A DNA stretch of 64,000 nt, from NCBI RefSeq assembly GCF_900100275.1, contig NZ_FNET01000016.1, positions 62,001 through 126,000 of the forward strand, read 5' to 3'. The translations under genes and the position numbers were made by a program. Origin of the DNA: Lentzea albidocapillata subsp. violacea (GTDB taxonomy: Bacteria; Actinomycetota; Actinomycetes; Mycobacteriales; Pseudonocardiaceae). Under the pieces are notes generated by a model. The model worked only from the letters and a program-made list of their open reading frames with translations. It did not search any database and was not told the origin of the DNA. This document shows, one piece after another, positions 35,307 through 44,810 of this stretch (its first letter is position 1; every line of letters starts with the position of its first letter).

Positions 35307-38300
35307 CTAGGGATCGACCCGGTCCAGGGCCGCGCCGTCCCACGTGGTCTGCGTGCACGCGACGCCCCGGCCGTTCTTGGGCCGCAGCACGTCGAAGATG
35401 TGCATGCGCGGGATCCTGTCCGACACGCCCCAGCCGCTCGGCCAGGTGATCACCCAGTCCATGTCGAGGTCGACCAGCAGGCCCAGCATGCGCGCGATGG
35501 TCGGGTCGTCGAGTCGTTCGAAGGCCTCGTCGAGCAGCACCAGGCGCAGCGGGTCGAACTCGTCGCTGACCGCGTCGTAGAAGCTCGCGGCGGCCGCGAA
35601 CAGCGTCACGTACGAGATCAGGCGGGTCTCGCCGGACGAGAGCTGCCGCAGGCGCCGTTCGCGCGGGTTGCCGTCCGGGCCGGTGTCGGCGACGGTCACG
35701 GTGAACTGGTGCCACGTGCGGTAGTCGAGGGCGCGCGACAGGATCTCGGCGTAGCCACCGGTGTGCGTGTCGCGCTCGTTCTCGATGCGTTCGGTGAAGA
35801 CGCGACGCAGCGTGGCGTCCTGCTCGGGCGTGCGTTCGCCGAACGGCAGCCGCACCAGCGCAAGCGCTTGCCGCGTCGCGTCGTCGAGGGCACTGGACGA
35901 CTTCCAGGCCAGCTTGACGTGCACGCCCTGGCTGGACCGGGCCTGGCCGAGCACCTCGTTCATGCGCCTGGTCAGGTCCTCGGCGACGGTGATCTGGTTG
36001 CGCAGCCACTCGGCCAGGTCGCGGATCAGGTAGTCGGCGAAGATGCCCTGGTACCGCTCGTCGAGGAACCCGCGCTGCTCGGCCAGCTTCGTGGTGACCT
36101 GGCGGGCGGCGACGGCGACGGGCTTCGCGCCCTCCTCGCCGGTCACGGTGACGGTCAGCAGACCGGCGTGCTGTTCGGCGGCGATGTCGTGGCTGCCGGC
36201 CAGTGACGTCTGCAACGCCTGCAGCTTCGCGATCACGGTCGCCTCGGTGCCGCCCCGCCGGTCCGGGGTCTCGGCGATGGCCTGGCGCACCAGGGCTTCC
36301 TCGGGTGCCTCGGGGAAGGCGGCGGCCAGCAGACCGGGGGCGCGGACGGTCGCCCGGAAGTTCCCCGCGGCCCGTTCGAGTGCCTCGGAGGCGTCGAGGA
36401 CCTGCGTGGAGTTGTTCTCCAGCAACGCTTCCAGCTTCGCGGCCTGCTCACGCGCGGTCGTGATGCCCTCGCGCACGCCCTTGAGGTCCGTGCGCATCTT
36501 CTTGCGCGACCTCTCCAGCTGCGTGAGCTGCTCGCTGATCTCCTTGGCCTCACCGCCGACCGCGTCCGTCAGCTCGGCCAGCGTCCCGGCCTGGGCCGCG
36601 TGGTCGACGCAACGACTGTCGGCGTCGGCCTCCGCGGTCTGCCGGTCGGCGACGGCCTCGTGGTAGCGGTGCGAGGCGTCGGTGAGGTCGGAGATCGTGC
36701 CCTGGCAACGCCTCTTCACCGCGTCACCGAGCAGGTCCGCGGTCCGCTGGGCCTCCGCAGCCGCCGCCTGGGCCTGGCGCAGCGCCTCGGTGCCGGACGA
36801 CAGGTCGGCGTCGCCCGCCTGCCGGGTCAGCTCACCGCGTGCCGCTTCGAGCCGGGAGTTGGCGTTCTCCAGGGCTTCCCGCAGCTCGAACGTGCGTTGC
36901 TGGGCCCGTGCGGCCGACTCCTCGGCGGCCTGGACGCGGCTGTGCTTCGCGATCAGCTCGCCGTCGCCGGGGAACGCCGCGAGGTGCGCCTCCCAGGTGG
37001 CGACGTGCTCGTGGGCGCGGGCCAGTTCGTCCTCGGCGGTGCCGAGCCGGCCGCGCAGGTCGGCGAGTTCCTCTTCCAGGGCGGCGATACGACGGCCGCG
37101 GGCGGCTTCCCGCGCGCCCGCGCCGATGAACTCGGCCTCGGGCTTGGTCCAGCGTCCGGTCAGCACGCCCGTGCGCCAGTCGCCGGTGGTGGTCATGTCG
37201 TCCAGCGACACCGCTGTGAGCAGGTCGCCGACGAAGGTCTCCGGTACCGGCGAGCCCTCGACCGCCGGCACGAGGTAGTCGGCCAGGGAACGGCCGTCGA
37301 CGGCGGGCCTCGGAACGGCCAGGACGTCGCTCAGGTCGGCGTCGGCCGGGGTCACCCAGGCGTCCAGCAGGCCACTCGCCTGCAACGCCGCCTCCAGCCC
37401 GGCCCGTTCGTCATCGGTCAGCGTCGGCACGAAGTCGACCAGCCGGTAGAAGGGCGCTCCAGCAGCGGAATCGCGGTCTGCCGAGGTGTACTGGCCGGGC
37501 ACCGGCACGCGCTCGTCGCCCGAACGCAGGCCGACGAGCTCCTCGTCGAGCGTGTCGAGCCTCGCCCGCAGTTCGGCGCGCTGCTGGGTGAACGCGTGCG
37601 CGGCGTCGCGAGCCGTCTGCACGAGCGGTGCCGCCCATTCGCGGGCCGTCGTGCTCAGCGTCCTCGCGGCGGCCGGATCGGCGGTCTGCGGCAGTTTCAA
37701 CGCCGCGGCAGGGCGTTCGTCGAGCAACGGGCCGCTCGACGTCCACACCTCGACCTGCTCCAGCCAGGCCTGCACGACCTCGGCCAGCTCCTGCATCTCC
37801 TGGTTGCGCAACGAGGTCGCATCGGCCGCACCGAGCTGGGCGTCGCGGGCCTTCTGTCGCAACGACTCCACCTCGCGTTGCTGCGAGTCGAGGGCCAGTG
37901 CCTGCTCGTGCAGGGCCAGGGCGAGAGCACCCCGCTGGCGCGCAAGGGAAGCGATGCCCGAGGTCTGGTCGATCACCGACGTCAGCGCGGCCAGCACGTC
38001 CTCGGTCGCGGCGGCCGGGGGCACGCGGCGTTCGATCGGCAGCGGTCCGGCCTCGGGGTCCGGCTTGGCCCGCACCGAGGCCGTGGTCACGCCTGCCTCG
38101 GCGGCCGGGACCTGCGGCACCTCCGGCGCGAGGTCCGGGTCCATGCCCGCGAGGCGCAGGTTCTCGCGCAACGGCTCGCTCAGCGCGTCGGCGGCCTGGA
38201 GGTCCTCCGCGAGGCGGCGCAGCAGGCGCAGCACGTTGTCGACGGCCGCCTCCTCCTGGGCGCGCTGGCGGTGGGCCGTCTCGAGGGCGGCGACGGCGGA

Positions 38301-39335
38301 CGAACGCTTCTCCGCCACCAGGTTCTCGCGCGTCTTGAGGTCCTGCAGGTCGCGGAACGCCGGCAGCTCCTTCAGCGCCGCGATGGTCTCCTCGGCCTGC
38401 TGCTCGCCGGTCTCCATGTCGGTCAGCGCCTGCTCGGCCGCCGCCCGCTCCATCCGTGTGAGGTCCAGCTCCTGCGTGAGCTTCGACTGCTCACGCCGCA
38501 GCTTGGCCACCGACTTCTCGGCGGCCTCCAGCCGTTCGGCCGCGGACCGCAGCCCGCCGAACGCGTAGTCGCTGTAGGTCTTCAGGAACGTGCCGAGCGC
38601 ACTGTCCGCGGAGGACAGTCGCACGATGTTCTCGCGGATCGACTCCAGGTCGTCGAACGACGTCGCGAGCTGCTCGACCATCACCTGGTCCAGCGGCGGC
38701 AGGGCGTCGCTCAGGATCTGTTCGAGCTGACCCTCCAGCACCTTCAGGCCGACGTCCGGGTTGCGCAGCGTCCGCTGCAGGTGCAGCAGGTCGCCGTACC
38801 GCGCCGCCGGCACGCCGTAGACGGTCTCGGCGATCTTCGCGCGGAACGCCGGCTCCTCGAACATGCAGTCCGCGCCGATGAGATCGCGCAGCTGCGCCGG
38901 GCCGTGCGGAACGCGCTCGGCGCCCGCGAGCTGCAGTTCCGTGCCGACGCGCATCGGCGTGACGAAGCGCCACGAGTCCGTGATCGCCTGCGATGTCTTC
39001 GACGCCTTCACGCCCAGACCGCACGTCAGGTACTCGTTGCCGGAGTGGTCTGCGGCCTCGCGGATCAGCTCGACCCACGTGTAGCCGATGCGGTTCGGGC
39101 CGCCGTCGTAGTCGTCCAGCATGAGGCGCCGCAGGCTTACCGTGTCGAAGCCCTTGGAACCGACCTGGCGCAGGTCGCCGTCCAGACACAGCGGGAGCAG
39201 CAGCTCCAGCGTGCGGGACTTGCCGGACCCGTTGGTGCCCTGGAAGATCGCGCGGCCACCGGAGAAGTCGAAGGTCTGCTCGGTGTACTGCCAGATGTTG
39301 ACCACGCCGCCGCGGTGCAGCCGCCACCTGCTCAT
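35307..39335 (-). CDS. jetC: Wadjet SMC-like ATPase JetC (TIGR02680)
   Basis: A 1342-residue SMC/MukB-like ATPase. Walker A GTNGSGKS is at 33-40. Long Glu/Ala/Arg-rich coiled coils fill the middle. The signature LSSGE is at 1232-1236 and Walker B LVLLDEAF at 1266-1273, followed by the D-loop ERLDD. The tail (ITWPSGWGV and beyond) is typical of TIGR02680. Its ATG overlaps the jetB stop (ATGA). In Wadjet, JetABC form a loop-extruding complex that recognises small circular DNA and passes it to JetD. Confidence 0.93.
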   Translation of the reverse strand: MSRWRLHRGGVVNIWQYTEQTFDFSGGRAIFQGTNGSGKSRTLELLLPLCLDGDLRQVGSKGFDTVSLRRLMLDDYDGGPNRIGYTWVELIREAADHSGNEYLTCGLGVKASKTSQAITDSWRFVTPMRVGTELQLAGAERVPHGPAQLRDLIGADCMFEEPAFRAKIAETVYGVPAARYGDLLHLQRTLRNPDVGLKVLEGQLEQILSDALPPLDQVMVEQLATSFDDLESIRENIVRLSSADSALGTFLKTYSDYAFGGLRSAAERLEAAEKSVAKLRREQSKLTQELDLTRMERAAAEQALTDMETGEQQAEETIAALKELPAFRDLQDLKTRENLVAEKRSSAVAALETAHRQRAQEEAAVDNVLRLLRRLAEDLQAADALSEPLRENLRLAGMDPDLAPEVPQVPAAEAGVTTASVRAKPDPEAGPLPIERRVPPAAATEDVLAALTSVIDQTSGIASLARQRGALALALHEQALALDSQQREVESLRQKARDAQLGAADATSLRNQEMQELAEVVQAWLEQVEVWTSSGPLLDERPAAALKLPQTADPAAARTLSTTAREWAAPLVQTARDAAHAFTQQRAELRARLDTLDEELVGLRSGDERVPVPGQYTSADRDSAAGAPFYRLVDFVPTLTDDERAGLEAALQASGLLDAWVTPADADLSDVLAVPRPAVDGRSLADYLVPAVEGSPVPETFVGDLLTAVSLDDMTTTGDWRTGVLTGRWTKPEAEFIGAGAREAARGRRIAALEEELADLRGRLGTAEDELARAHEHVATWEAHLAAFPGDGELIAKHSRVQAAEESAARAQQRTFELREALENANSRLEAARGELTRQAGDADLSSGTEALRQAQAAAAEAQRTADLLGDAVKRRCQGTISDLTDASHRYHEAVADRQTAEADADSRCVDHAAQAGTLAELTDAVGGEAKEISEQLTQLERSRKKMRTDLKGVREGITTAREQAAKLEALLENNSTQVLDASEALERAAGNFRATVRAPGLLAAAFPEAPEEALVRQAIAETPDRRGGTEATVIAKLQALQTSLAGSHDIAAEQHAGLLTVTVTGEEGAKPVAVAARQVTTKLAEQRGFLDERYQGIFADYLIRDLAEWLRNQITVAEDLTRRMNEVLGQARSSQGVHVKLAWKSSSALDDATRQALALVRLPFGERTPEQDATLRRVFTERIENERDTHTGGYAEILSRALDYRTWHQFTVTVADTGPDGNPRERRLRQLSSGETRLISYVTLFAAAASFYDAVSDEFDPLRLVLLDEAFERLDDPTIARMLGLLVDLDMDWVITWPSGWGVSDRIPRMHIFDVLRPKNGRGVACTQTTWDGAALDRVDP

Positions 39336-40528
39336 GAAGCGTTCTCCTCGTCGAACAGGGACCAGCTCGGTACTTCGTGCACCACAACGGGTTCCGGTTG
39401 TTGTTCTCGTTCCGGGTCGCCGTCGGGGGACGGCAGCCAGCGGTGCGCGGCCGCGCTGATCGACCACGCGCCGTTCTCTTCCTGGGCGGCCAGACCCATG
39501 CGGCGCAACAGCTCCGTCACCTCGGCGACCAGCCGGTCGAGGTCGTCGGTGAACTGCTTCGACCACGCCGCGGGGTAGTCCTCGACCAGACCGGCGCAGA
39601 CCTCGCGGAGGCGTTCGGCGGTGACGACGTGCCGTGCGGGCGCGTCCTCCTCCTCGCCGTCGAGCAGGTCGGGCAGAGCCAGCAGCGTGATGCGCGCGAC
39701 CGTCGAGACGCCCGGGAACGACAGGTCGGTCAGGAAGTCCTCGGGGTCGGCGGCGAGCACGCCCTCGACCCGGCACTCGGTGTGCAGGCCGAAAGCCTGC
39801 TCGAGCAGCGCGGTCTCCTTGCGCTGGTTGCGGCGCAGCCACTCCGCCTGCTCGGCCGGCAGGTCCGCGTAGAGCACCAGCGGTGTCTCGACCAGCCTGC
39901 GCCGCACGGCGTGCTCGATGCCGCGCGGACCGGGACGCGCCGACAGTTCGACCAGGTGGGCCGGGCTCTGGGCCTCACCGACCGGACCCGTCACGAGCTG
40001 GCCCAGCAGGTCGGTGTCGATCGTGATCAACGCTTCCTGGGGCAGCACGTCCTGCGCGACCGAACCCTCGGTCTCGTGCAGCACGCCGAGAGACACGAGG
40101 TGGCGCAGGGCCGCGGTGAGCGCACGCCGTTCGGTGACGTCGTCCGGTGCGTCGATGCCCGCTTCCACTGCGGCGGAACGGATGTCAGCAACCAGGCGGG
40201 ACAGCAGCGTCTGCCGGCCGATGCCGGTGAGCACGGCGAGCGTCAGCGCCAGGTAGGCGTACCCGCGCGGGGACATGCTGAGCACGCCACGCGTGTCGTC
40301 GTTGCCGGGACCGGACTTGTACAGGCGCGCGAACCGGCGTTCCACGACCAGCCGGTAGCCCAGCAGCCCCGCGAACAGGTCCTGGAGGGTCGCGCGGTGC
40401 CGGTAGACGAGGCTGAGCAGCTCGCCGTCCGGGCCGTCGGTGCGCAGCAAAGGCCTGCGCAGCAACGTTCGCGCGCACCGCACCACGTTGGCGGCGTCGA
40501 TGTCGGAGAGGTTGTCCAAGTGGTTCAT
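39332..40528 (-). CDS. jetB: Wadjet subunit JetB (TIGR02678, DUF2398)
   Basis: A 398-residue protein of the TIGR02678 family. Recognisable segments are CARTLLRRPLL, the RHRATLQDLFAGLLGYRLVVE block, and a C-terminal winged-helix-like region (LLRRMGLAAQEENGAWSI). It corresponds to the kleisin-associated (KITE-like) subunit of an SMC complex. The ATG at 40528 overlaps the jetA stop and its own stop overlaps the jetC start, so jetA, jetB and jetC are translationally coupled. Confidence 0.88.
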   Translation of the reverse strand: MNHLDNLSDIDAANVVRCARTLLRRPLLRTDGPDGELLSLVYRHRATLQDLFAGLLGYRLVVERRFARLYKSGPGNDDTRGVLSMSPRGYAYLALTLAVLTGIGRQTLLSRLVADIRSAAVEAGIDAPDDVTERRALTAALRHLVSLGVLHETEGSVAQDVLPQEALITIDTDLLGQLVTGPVGEAQSPAHLVELSARPGPRGIEHAVRRRLVETPLVLYADLPAEQAEWLRRNQRKETALLEQAFGLHTECRVEGVLAADPEDFLTDLSFPGVSTVARITLLALPDLLDGEEEDAPARHVVTAERLREVCAGLVEDYPAAWSKQFTDDLDRLVAEVTELLRRMGLAAQEENGAWSISAAAHRWLPSPDGDPEREQQPEPVVVHEVPSWSLFDEENAS

Positions 40529-41997
40529 CGCTTCAGTGCCACCGTCGCGTCGTGCAGGGTGAGCGTCCCGGCGGCCGACCTGATCCGGGTCGTCGTGCCG
40601 CGGGCGATCTCCAGTTCGAGGCCGCGCACGGGGTCGCTGGCCGAGCCGCTGTCGTTCGGGGAGTCGCGCTGGGCCATCGCGAGCGTCAACAGCTCGCAGA
40701 AGACCTCCAACGCACCGTGCGTGAGCGTCGTGTTCTCCAGGTTTCCGGCGGCCGTGGTGAGCTCGGCGACGTGCCTCGCGCGGATCTCGTCCGCCTCGCG
40801 TGCCTCCGCCAGCAGCGACTGCTCGGTCATCGGGTCGTCGAGGATCCTGGACGGCCTGCCGCGCCCGCCCCGGTCGCCTCGGGTCCGGACGCTCACGGTG
40901 ACGTCGCAGACCGGGCCGTCGCGCCACGGCGTGCGCTCGTTGTCCGAGTCGTGCTCGGGCGCGGGGGAGAGGTGGCGGGCGCTGTAGAGACCGAACGCGG
41001 AGGCGTAGATCTCGTGGGCTTGTTCTCTTGACGAGGTGTCGAACCACTTCGCGAGCTTGAGCAGTTCGGCACGGCGTCCCGGGAGGAGCCCGCCGCCGGA
41101 CGTCGCGCGCTTCACGCTGGCCAGGAGGCTGCCGATGGCGCGGGCCGTGGCTTCGCGCAGGGCCGTGACCTGGCTCGGACGGCCCGGCCGGTCGACGAAC
41201 CAGTCCGTCAGCTCCTGCCAGTCCTCCGGCGTACGGCCGCGGGCGCGTTCGACGTTGTGGCCGAGGTCGGTGCCGAGGAGCCGCAGGAGTTCGGTACGGG
41301 CCTTCGTGAGGCCGGCCAGCGCCTCCGCGATCGGGGGCGTGTACTTCAGGACGTCCTCGACGACCCGCTGGATGTACTCGACCAGCAGGTTCCGGAAGCC
41401 CGCGATCTCCTCGGGCGCCAGGTGGTTCCTCGTGACGACCTGGCCGAGGTAGGCGTAGAAGTCGCGGACCGTCGCGGCGAGTTCGGCGTGCTGCAGGAAC
41501 AGCGTCGTGACGCGTTCGGCCAGCAGCTCCTTGGTCCGGTCGCCCTCGTTGAGCAGGGCGACGGACAGCGATCCGCCCAGTTCGTTGAGGCCGCGTTCGA
41601 TCGCGGGGAGCAGTTCGCGGGAGACCTCGCGCGCGCCCTCGGGGACCCGCAGCAGCTCGTCGACGTCGCGCTGGACGCGGACGGCCAGCTTCGAGACCTG
41701 GTAGCGCACGCTGCCGTGCTGGAACTCGGCGATGCTGGCCGCGACGACCTCACGCCGGCCCTGGACGAGATTGCCCCACTCGACGAGCTGCTTGAGGCGG
41801 TTGATGACGTTCTCGATGCGGCTCTCGCCCTGCTCGACGCGGCCCTCGCGCTCCTGCCCGGCCAGCGCGCCCGCGACCTCCCCCGCGCTCAGGTCCGCCA
41901 GCAGCGTGGAGGTGAACAGCCGCATGATCGCCAGGTACGTGCGCTGGTGATCGCGCGCGTCCAGATAGGCGTACAGCTTCAGCCGCTTGTGCTCCAC
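40525..41997 (-). CDS. jetA: Wadjet subunit JetA (TIGR02677, DUF2397)
   Basis: A 490-residue protein, the first gene of the operon. It starts LKLYAYLDARDHQRTYLAIMRLF, close to the family's opening. Helical winged-helix-like and coiled segments follow (RIENVINRLKQLVEWGNLV). It fits the kleisin role in the JetABC complex. GTG start at 41997. The 72 nt to the divergent cobD gene must hold the operon promoter. Confidence 0.88.
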   Translation of the reverse strand: MEHKRLKLYAYLDARDHQRTYLAIMRLFTSTLLADLSAGEVAGALAGQEREGRVEQGESRIENVINRLKQLVEWGNLVQGRREVVAASIAEFQHGSVRYQVSKLAVRVQRDVDELLRVPEGAREVSRELLPAIERGLNELGGSLSVALLNEGDRTKELLAERVTTLFLQHAELAATVRDFYAYLGQVVTRNHLAPEEIAGFRNLLVEYIQRVVEDVLKYTPPIAEALAGLTKARTELLRLLGTDLGHNVERARGRTPEDWQELTDWFVDRPGRPSQVTALREATARAIGSLLASVKRATSGGGLLPGRRAELLKLAKWFDTSSREQAHEIYASAFGLYSARHLSPAPEHDSDNERTPWRDGPVCDVTVSVRTRGDRGGRGRPSRILDDPMTEQSLLAEAREADEIRARHVAELTTAAGNLENTTLTHGALEVFCELLTLAMAQRDSPNDSGSASDPVRGLELEIARGTTTRIRSAAGTLTLHDATVALKR

Positions 41998-42069
41998 GAC
42001 CGGCCACCCTAATGCGCGCGCTCGTCCGACGCGGCGCTACCGTGCCTTCGACGAGCTGGGGAGGATGCC

Positions 42070-43002
42070 GTGGGTGCGGGGCGCGCGTTGGGGTTGTTGC
42101 TGGGCGTGGCCGCGGACGCGGTGTTCGGTGATCCACGCCGATTTCACCCGGTAGCGGCATTCGGTTCGTCCGCCGCGGCCCTCGAGAAGCGGCTGTACGC
42201 CGACTCGCAGGCCGCCGGAGCCGTCTATTCCGCCGTGCTGGTCGGCGGCACCGTGGCTCTCGGAGTGGCGGTGGAACGGGCCTCGCGCAAGCACTGGCTG
42301 CTGCAGACGGCGACCACGGCGCTGGCGACCTGGACCGTGCTCGGCGGCAACTCGCTGGCCACCGAGGGCACGTCGATGGGCCGGGAACTGGCCGACGGAG
42401 ACCTCGACGCGGCCCGGACGAGGCTGCCGAGCCTGTGCGGCCGTGACGCGACCCGGCTCGACACCACGGGCCTGGCACGCGCGACCGTGGAGTCCGTGGC
42501 CGAGAACACCTCGGACGCCGTCGTGGCGCCGCTGTTCTGGGGCGCGGTCGCCGGCGTGCCCGGCCTGCTGGGCTACCGCGCGGCCAACACCCTGGACGCG
42601 ATGGTCGGCCACCGGTCCCTGCGCTACCTGCGGTTCGGCTGGGCCTCGGCCCGCCTGGACGACCTGCTGAACCTGGTGCCTTCGCGTCTCGCGGCCCTGC
42701 TGACGGTCGGCGGCGCACCCGTCGTCGGCGGCTCGGCCTCGCAGGCACTGGAGACCTGGCGCCGTGACGCGTCAGCGCACCCGTCGCCCAACGCGGGCCA
42801 GGTGGAGGCGGCCTTCGCGGGCGCCCTGGAGGTCAGGCTGGGCGGCCGCACCGTCTACTCGCACGGCGTGGAAGAGCGCCCGGTCCTCGGCCACGGCCGC
42901 AGCCCGGACTCAGGGCACGTGACGCGTGCCGTGGAGCTGTCCCGGGTCGTGGGCTTCGGCGCCGGCTTCGTCAGCGCCGTCATCGCCCTCTTCCGCAAGT
43001 AG
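42070..43002 (+). CDS. cobD: Cobalamin biosynthesis protein CobD/CbiB
   Basis: A 310-residue membrane protein of the CobD/CbiB family, which attaches the aminopropanol arm during cobalamin synthesis. Family marks are DAVFGDPRRFHPVAAFG near the start, the TVESVAENTSDAVVAPLFW block and YRAANTLDAMVGHR. The GTG at 42070 has GGAGGA five to nine bases upstream. No cobalamin riboswitch fits in the 72-nt leader. Its last 93 nt overlap the facing SURF1 gene, an unusually long convergent overlap. Confidence 0.93.
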   Translation: MGAGRALGLLLGVAADAVFGDPRRFHPVAAFGSSAAALEKRLYADSQAAGAVYSAVLVGGTVALGVAVERASRKHWLLQTATTALATWTVLGGNSLATEGTSMGRELADGDLDAARTRLPSLCGRDATRLDTTGLARATVESVAENTSDAVVAPLFWGAVAGVPGLLGYRAANTLDAMVGHRSLRYLRFGWASARLDDLLNLVPSRLAALLTVGGAPVVGGSASQALETWRRDASAHPSPNAGQVEAAFAGALEVRLGGRTVYSHGVEERPVLGHGRSPDSGHVTRAVELSRVVGFGAGFVSAVIALFRK

Positions 43003-43728
43003 CTCGGCGATCGACTTCTTCTTTTTCCTGCCCTCGTAGAGCACGCCACCCGGCCGCGCCTCACGGATCGTGAAGTACAGCCAGCCGCCGACCGCCATCA
43101 CACCGAACGCGATCCACTGCAGCGCGTAGGAGAAGAACGGCCCGGACTCGATCCGGGGCAGCGGCAACGTGTCCAGCGCACCCGGCTGGTCCTCGATCAG
43201 CTGGTAGTAGCCGGGCTCGATGTTCTCGCCGACCGCGTTGTTGTTGATCGAGTAGATCTGCTTGCGGCCGTCCTGCTCGAACGCGGGCTGGTCGTTCGAC
43301 TCGTTGAGCCTGGCGAGCCCGATGAGCGTGACCTCGCCGTTGGGCGGTGCGTCGAAGCCCGGCGGCTTGATGCCGTTGATCGGCCGCACGTACCCGCGGT
43401 CGATCAGGATCTTGTGACCCGTCGTGGTCTCGAACGGCGTGATGACCTCGAACGCCGCCTCGCCCTGGACGGTGCGCAGCCGCGCGAGCGCTTCCAGTTC
43501 CGGCAGGTAGCGGCCCCGGATCTCGACCTTCTGCCACTCGTCGTGCTTCGCGCCGAACTGGGCGGGCTCGCTCTTCAGCGACCTGGTGATGGCGGCGTTC
43601 TGCTCCTGGCGTTCGTCGTTGCGTCCGAACTGCCACGGCGACAGGAGGTAGACGCAGGCACCCGCGAACACCCAGACGGCCAGGGTCAGCGCCAGCCAGC
43701 CCGGCTTGAGGAGGAACTTGAACCGCAC
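42910..43728 (-). CDS. SURF1 family protein
   Basis: A 272-residue protein. TM1 is at about 12-30, a periplasmic beta-rich domain holds GRYLPELEAL, ILIDRGYVRP and YYQLIEDQPG, and TM2 is at about 203-222. A basic-acidic cytoplasmic tail follows (KKKKSIAELLAEEGDDGADEAG). SURF1 proteins assist heme-copper cytochrome oxidase assembly. The tail is encoded antisense to the end of cobD. The same cobD-SURF1 adjacency is known in mycobacteria. Confidence 0.92.
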   Translation of the reverse strand: MRFKFLLKPGWLALTLAVWVFAGACVYLLSPWQFGRNDERQEQNAAITRSLKSEPAQFGAKHDEWQKVEIRGRYLPELEALARLRTVQGEAAFEVITPFETTTGHKILIDRGYVRPINGIKPPGFDAPPNGEVTLIGLARLNESNDQPAFEQDGRKQIYSINNNAVGENIEPGYYQLIEDQPGALDTLPLPRIESGPFFSYALQWIAFGVMAVGGWLYFTIREARPGGVLYEGRKKKKSIAELLAEEGDDGADEAGAEAHDPGQLHGTRHVP

Positions 43729-43749
43729 GTCTTCACGGTAGATGACCGG

Positions 43750-44304
43750 TCAGAGGGCCCTGAGCGCGGCCACTGACTGCACCAACCCGCAGCGTTCCAG
43801 CGACGCGAGGACGTCCCCGAGCGTGCCCGGAGGATTGCGCCACGAGTTCGCGATCTGCTGGACGCAGCTCCACACGACCTTGGCGTCGAGGCCGATCTGG
43901 TCGCTGACGAAGTCGTCCGCGGACACGGGCTCGATGTCCCACTGTCGCAGAATCTCTTCCGGGAAGTCCTTGAGGTTGTCGGTCACGATCACCTGAGCAC
44001 GGGCCCGGATCGCGGCAGCGAGTACATGACGGTCGTCGGGGTCCGGTAGGTCCAGCGTGTGGATCAGCGGTTCGTACCCGTCGACCAAGCAGTCGCGGAC
44101 GGCTCTCACCATCAGGACTCGCGTGCGGTCGAGCAGGTCGTCCGCTGCACCGGGCCGGTTCTTGCGGACGTTCCTGAAGACCTCGTCCAGGATCTGGTCT
44201 GTCCACTTCGCCTGGACGAGACCAGCTGCCGCGATTCGGATGAGCAGGTCTCGAAGCGTGCTCGGGTAGAGGACGTTCGCGTCGTAGAGGACGACGAGGC
44301 TCAC
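43750..44304 (-). CDS. PIN-domain toxin (VapC-like)
   Basis: A 184-residue PIN-domain protein. The acidic cluster of the nuclease is visible: Asp8 (LYDANVLYP), Glu41 (ILDEVFRN), Asp91 (DPDDRHVLAAA) and Asp109 (IVTDNLKDF). The GTG at 44304 directly follows the stop of the HTH gene with no gap. With that gene it forms a toxin-antitoxin unit of the PIN_3/excisionase-type class. Expected activity is RNA cleavage. Confidence 0.88.
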   Translation of the reverse strand: MSLVVLYDANVLYPSTLRDLLIRIAAAGLVQAKWTDQILDEVFRNVRKNRPGAADDLLDRTRVLMVRAVRDCLVDGYEPLIHTLDLPDPDDRHVLAAAIRARAQVIVTDNLKDFPEEILRQWDIEPVSADDFVSDQIGLDAKVVWSCVQQIANSWRNPPGTLGDVLASLERCGLVQSVAALRAL

Positions 44305-44766
44305 TCAGGCCATGCCCATCTCTTGCGTGAGCGACGACAACTCGTCCGCAGCCTGCCGCCTGCGCTGATCGTCGTTTCGCAGATATTCCGTCAGGGACGC
44401 GGCCTTGATCCGGCGATGCTTGCCTACTTTCCGGTACTCGATCGCACCGGCGTCGAGCAGACCGATCAGGTACGGCCGCGAGACGTTGAGCAGGTCGGCC
44501 GCCTGCTGAGTGGTCAGCTCCGCGTCCACGGGGACCACGACCACCCCGTGTCCTGCGGCCATGTAGGCGAGCACCTGCGTGAAGACCTCGACGGCTGCTC
44601 GCGGCAGCGTCAGCACTTCGTCGTCATCCTCGGTCCGCACCCGGACCAGGTCCGCGTCGTCGTCCTCCCGGTGGAGGCTCAGGTACGCCTTGACCGTGGG
44701 CAATGCCGCATCGGCCGTGACGACGTCCCCACTGTCAGGCTGCACCGGCTGCAGTGCTGCACTCAT
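44305..44766 (-). CDS. Excisionase-type HTH antitoxin
   Basis: A 153-residue protein. The C-terminal half holds a MerR/excisionase-type helix-turn-helix (LTTQQAADLLNVSRPYLIGLL, about 84-104), then RKVGKHRRI and a charged tail that probably binds the toxin. The ATG at 44766 has GGAGG eight bases upstream. It lies first in the toxin-antitoxin operon and likely represses it through the upstream repeats. Confidence 0.85.
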   Translation of the reverse strand: MSAALQPVQPDSGDVVTADAALPTVKAYLSLHREDDDADLVRVRTEDDDEVLTLPRAAVEVFTQVLAYMAAGHGVVVVPVDAELTTQQAADLLNVSRPYLIGLLDAGAIEYRKVGKHRRIKAASLTEYLRNDDQRRRQAADELSSLTQEMGMA

Positions 44767-44783
44767 CTGCACACACCTCCCTG

Positions 44784-44810
44784 ATCGAAGTATCCGCAGT
44801 ATTCGAAGCA
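44784..44810. promoter_or_regulatory. Putative operator of the toxin-antitoxin operon
   Basis: Two similar half-sites, AGTATCCG and AGTATTCG, lie 11 bp apart just upstream of the antitoxin ribosome-binding site. They are flanked by CGAAG on both ends. Position and spacing (one helical turn) suit autorepression. Confidence 0.35.

Noticed and set aside
36600-39578. A 992-codon plus-strand frame opposite jetC
   Set aside because: It is antisense to a protein with intact Walker and signature motifs and has the Arg/Leu/Gly bias of a shadow frame.
34227-41997. Wadjet operon carried by a prophage or transposon
   Set aside because: No integrase, transposase or flanking repeats were found; the operon abuts core genes on both sides.
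41998-42069. Cobalamin riboswitch before cobD
   Set aside because: The gap is only 72 nt and no B12-box-like sequence is seen.
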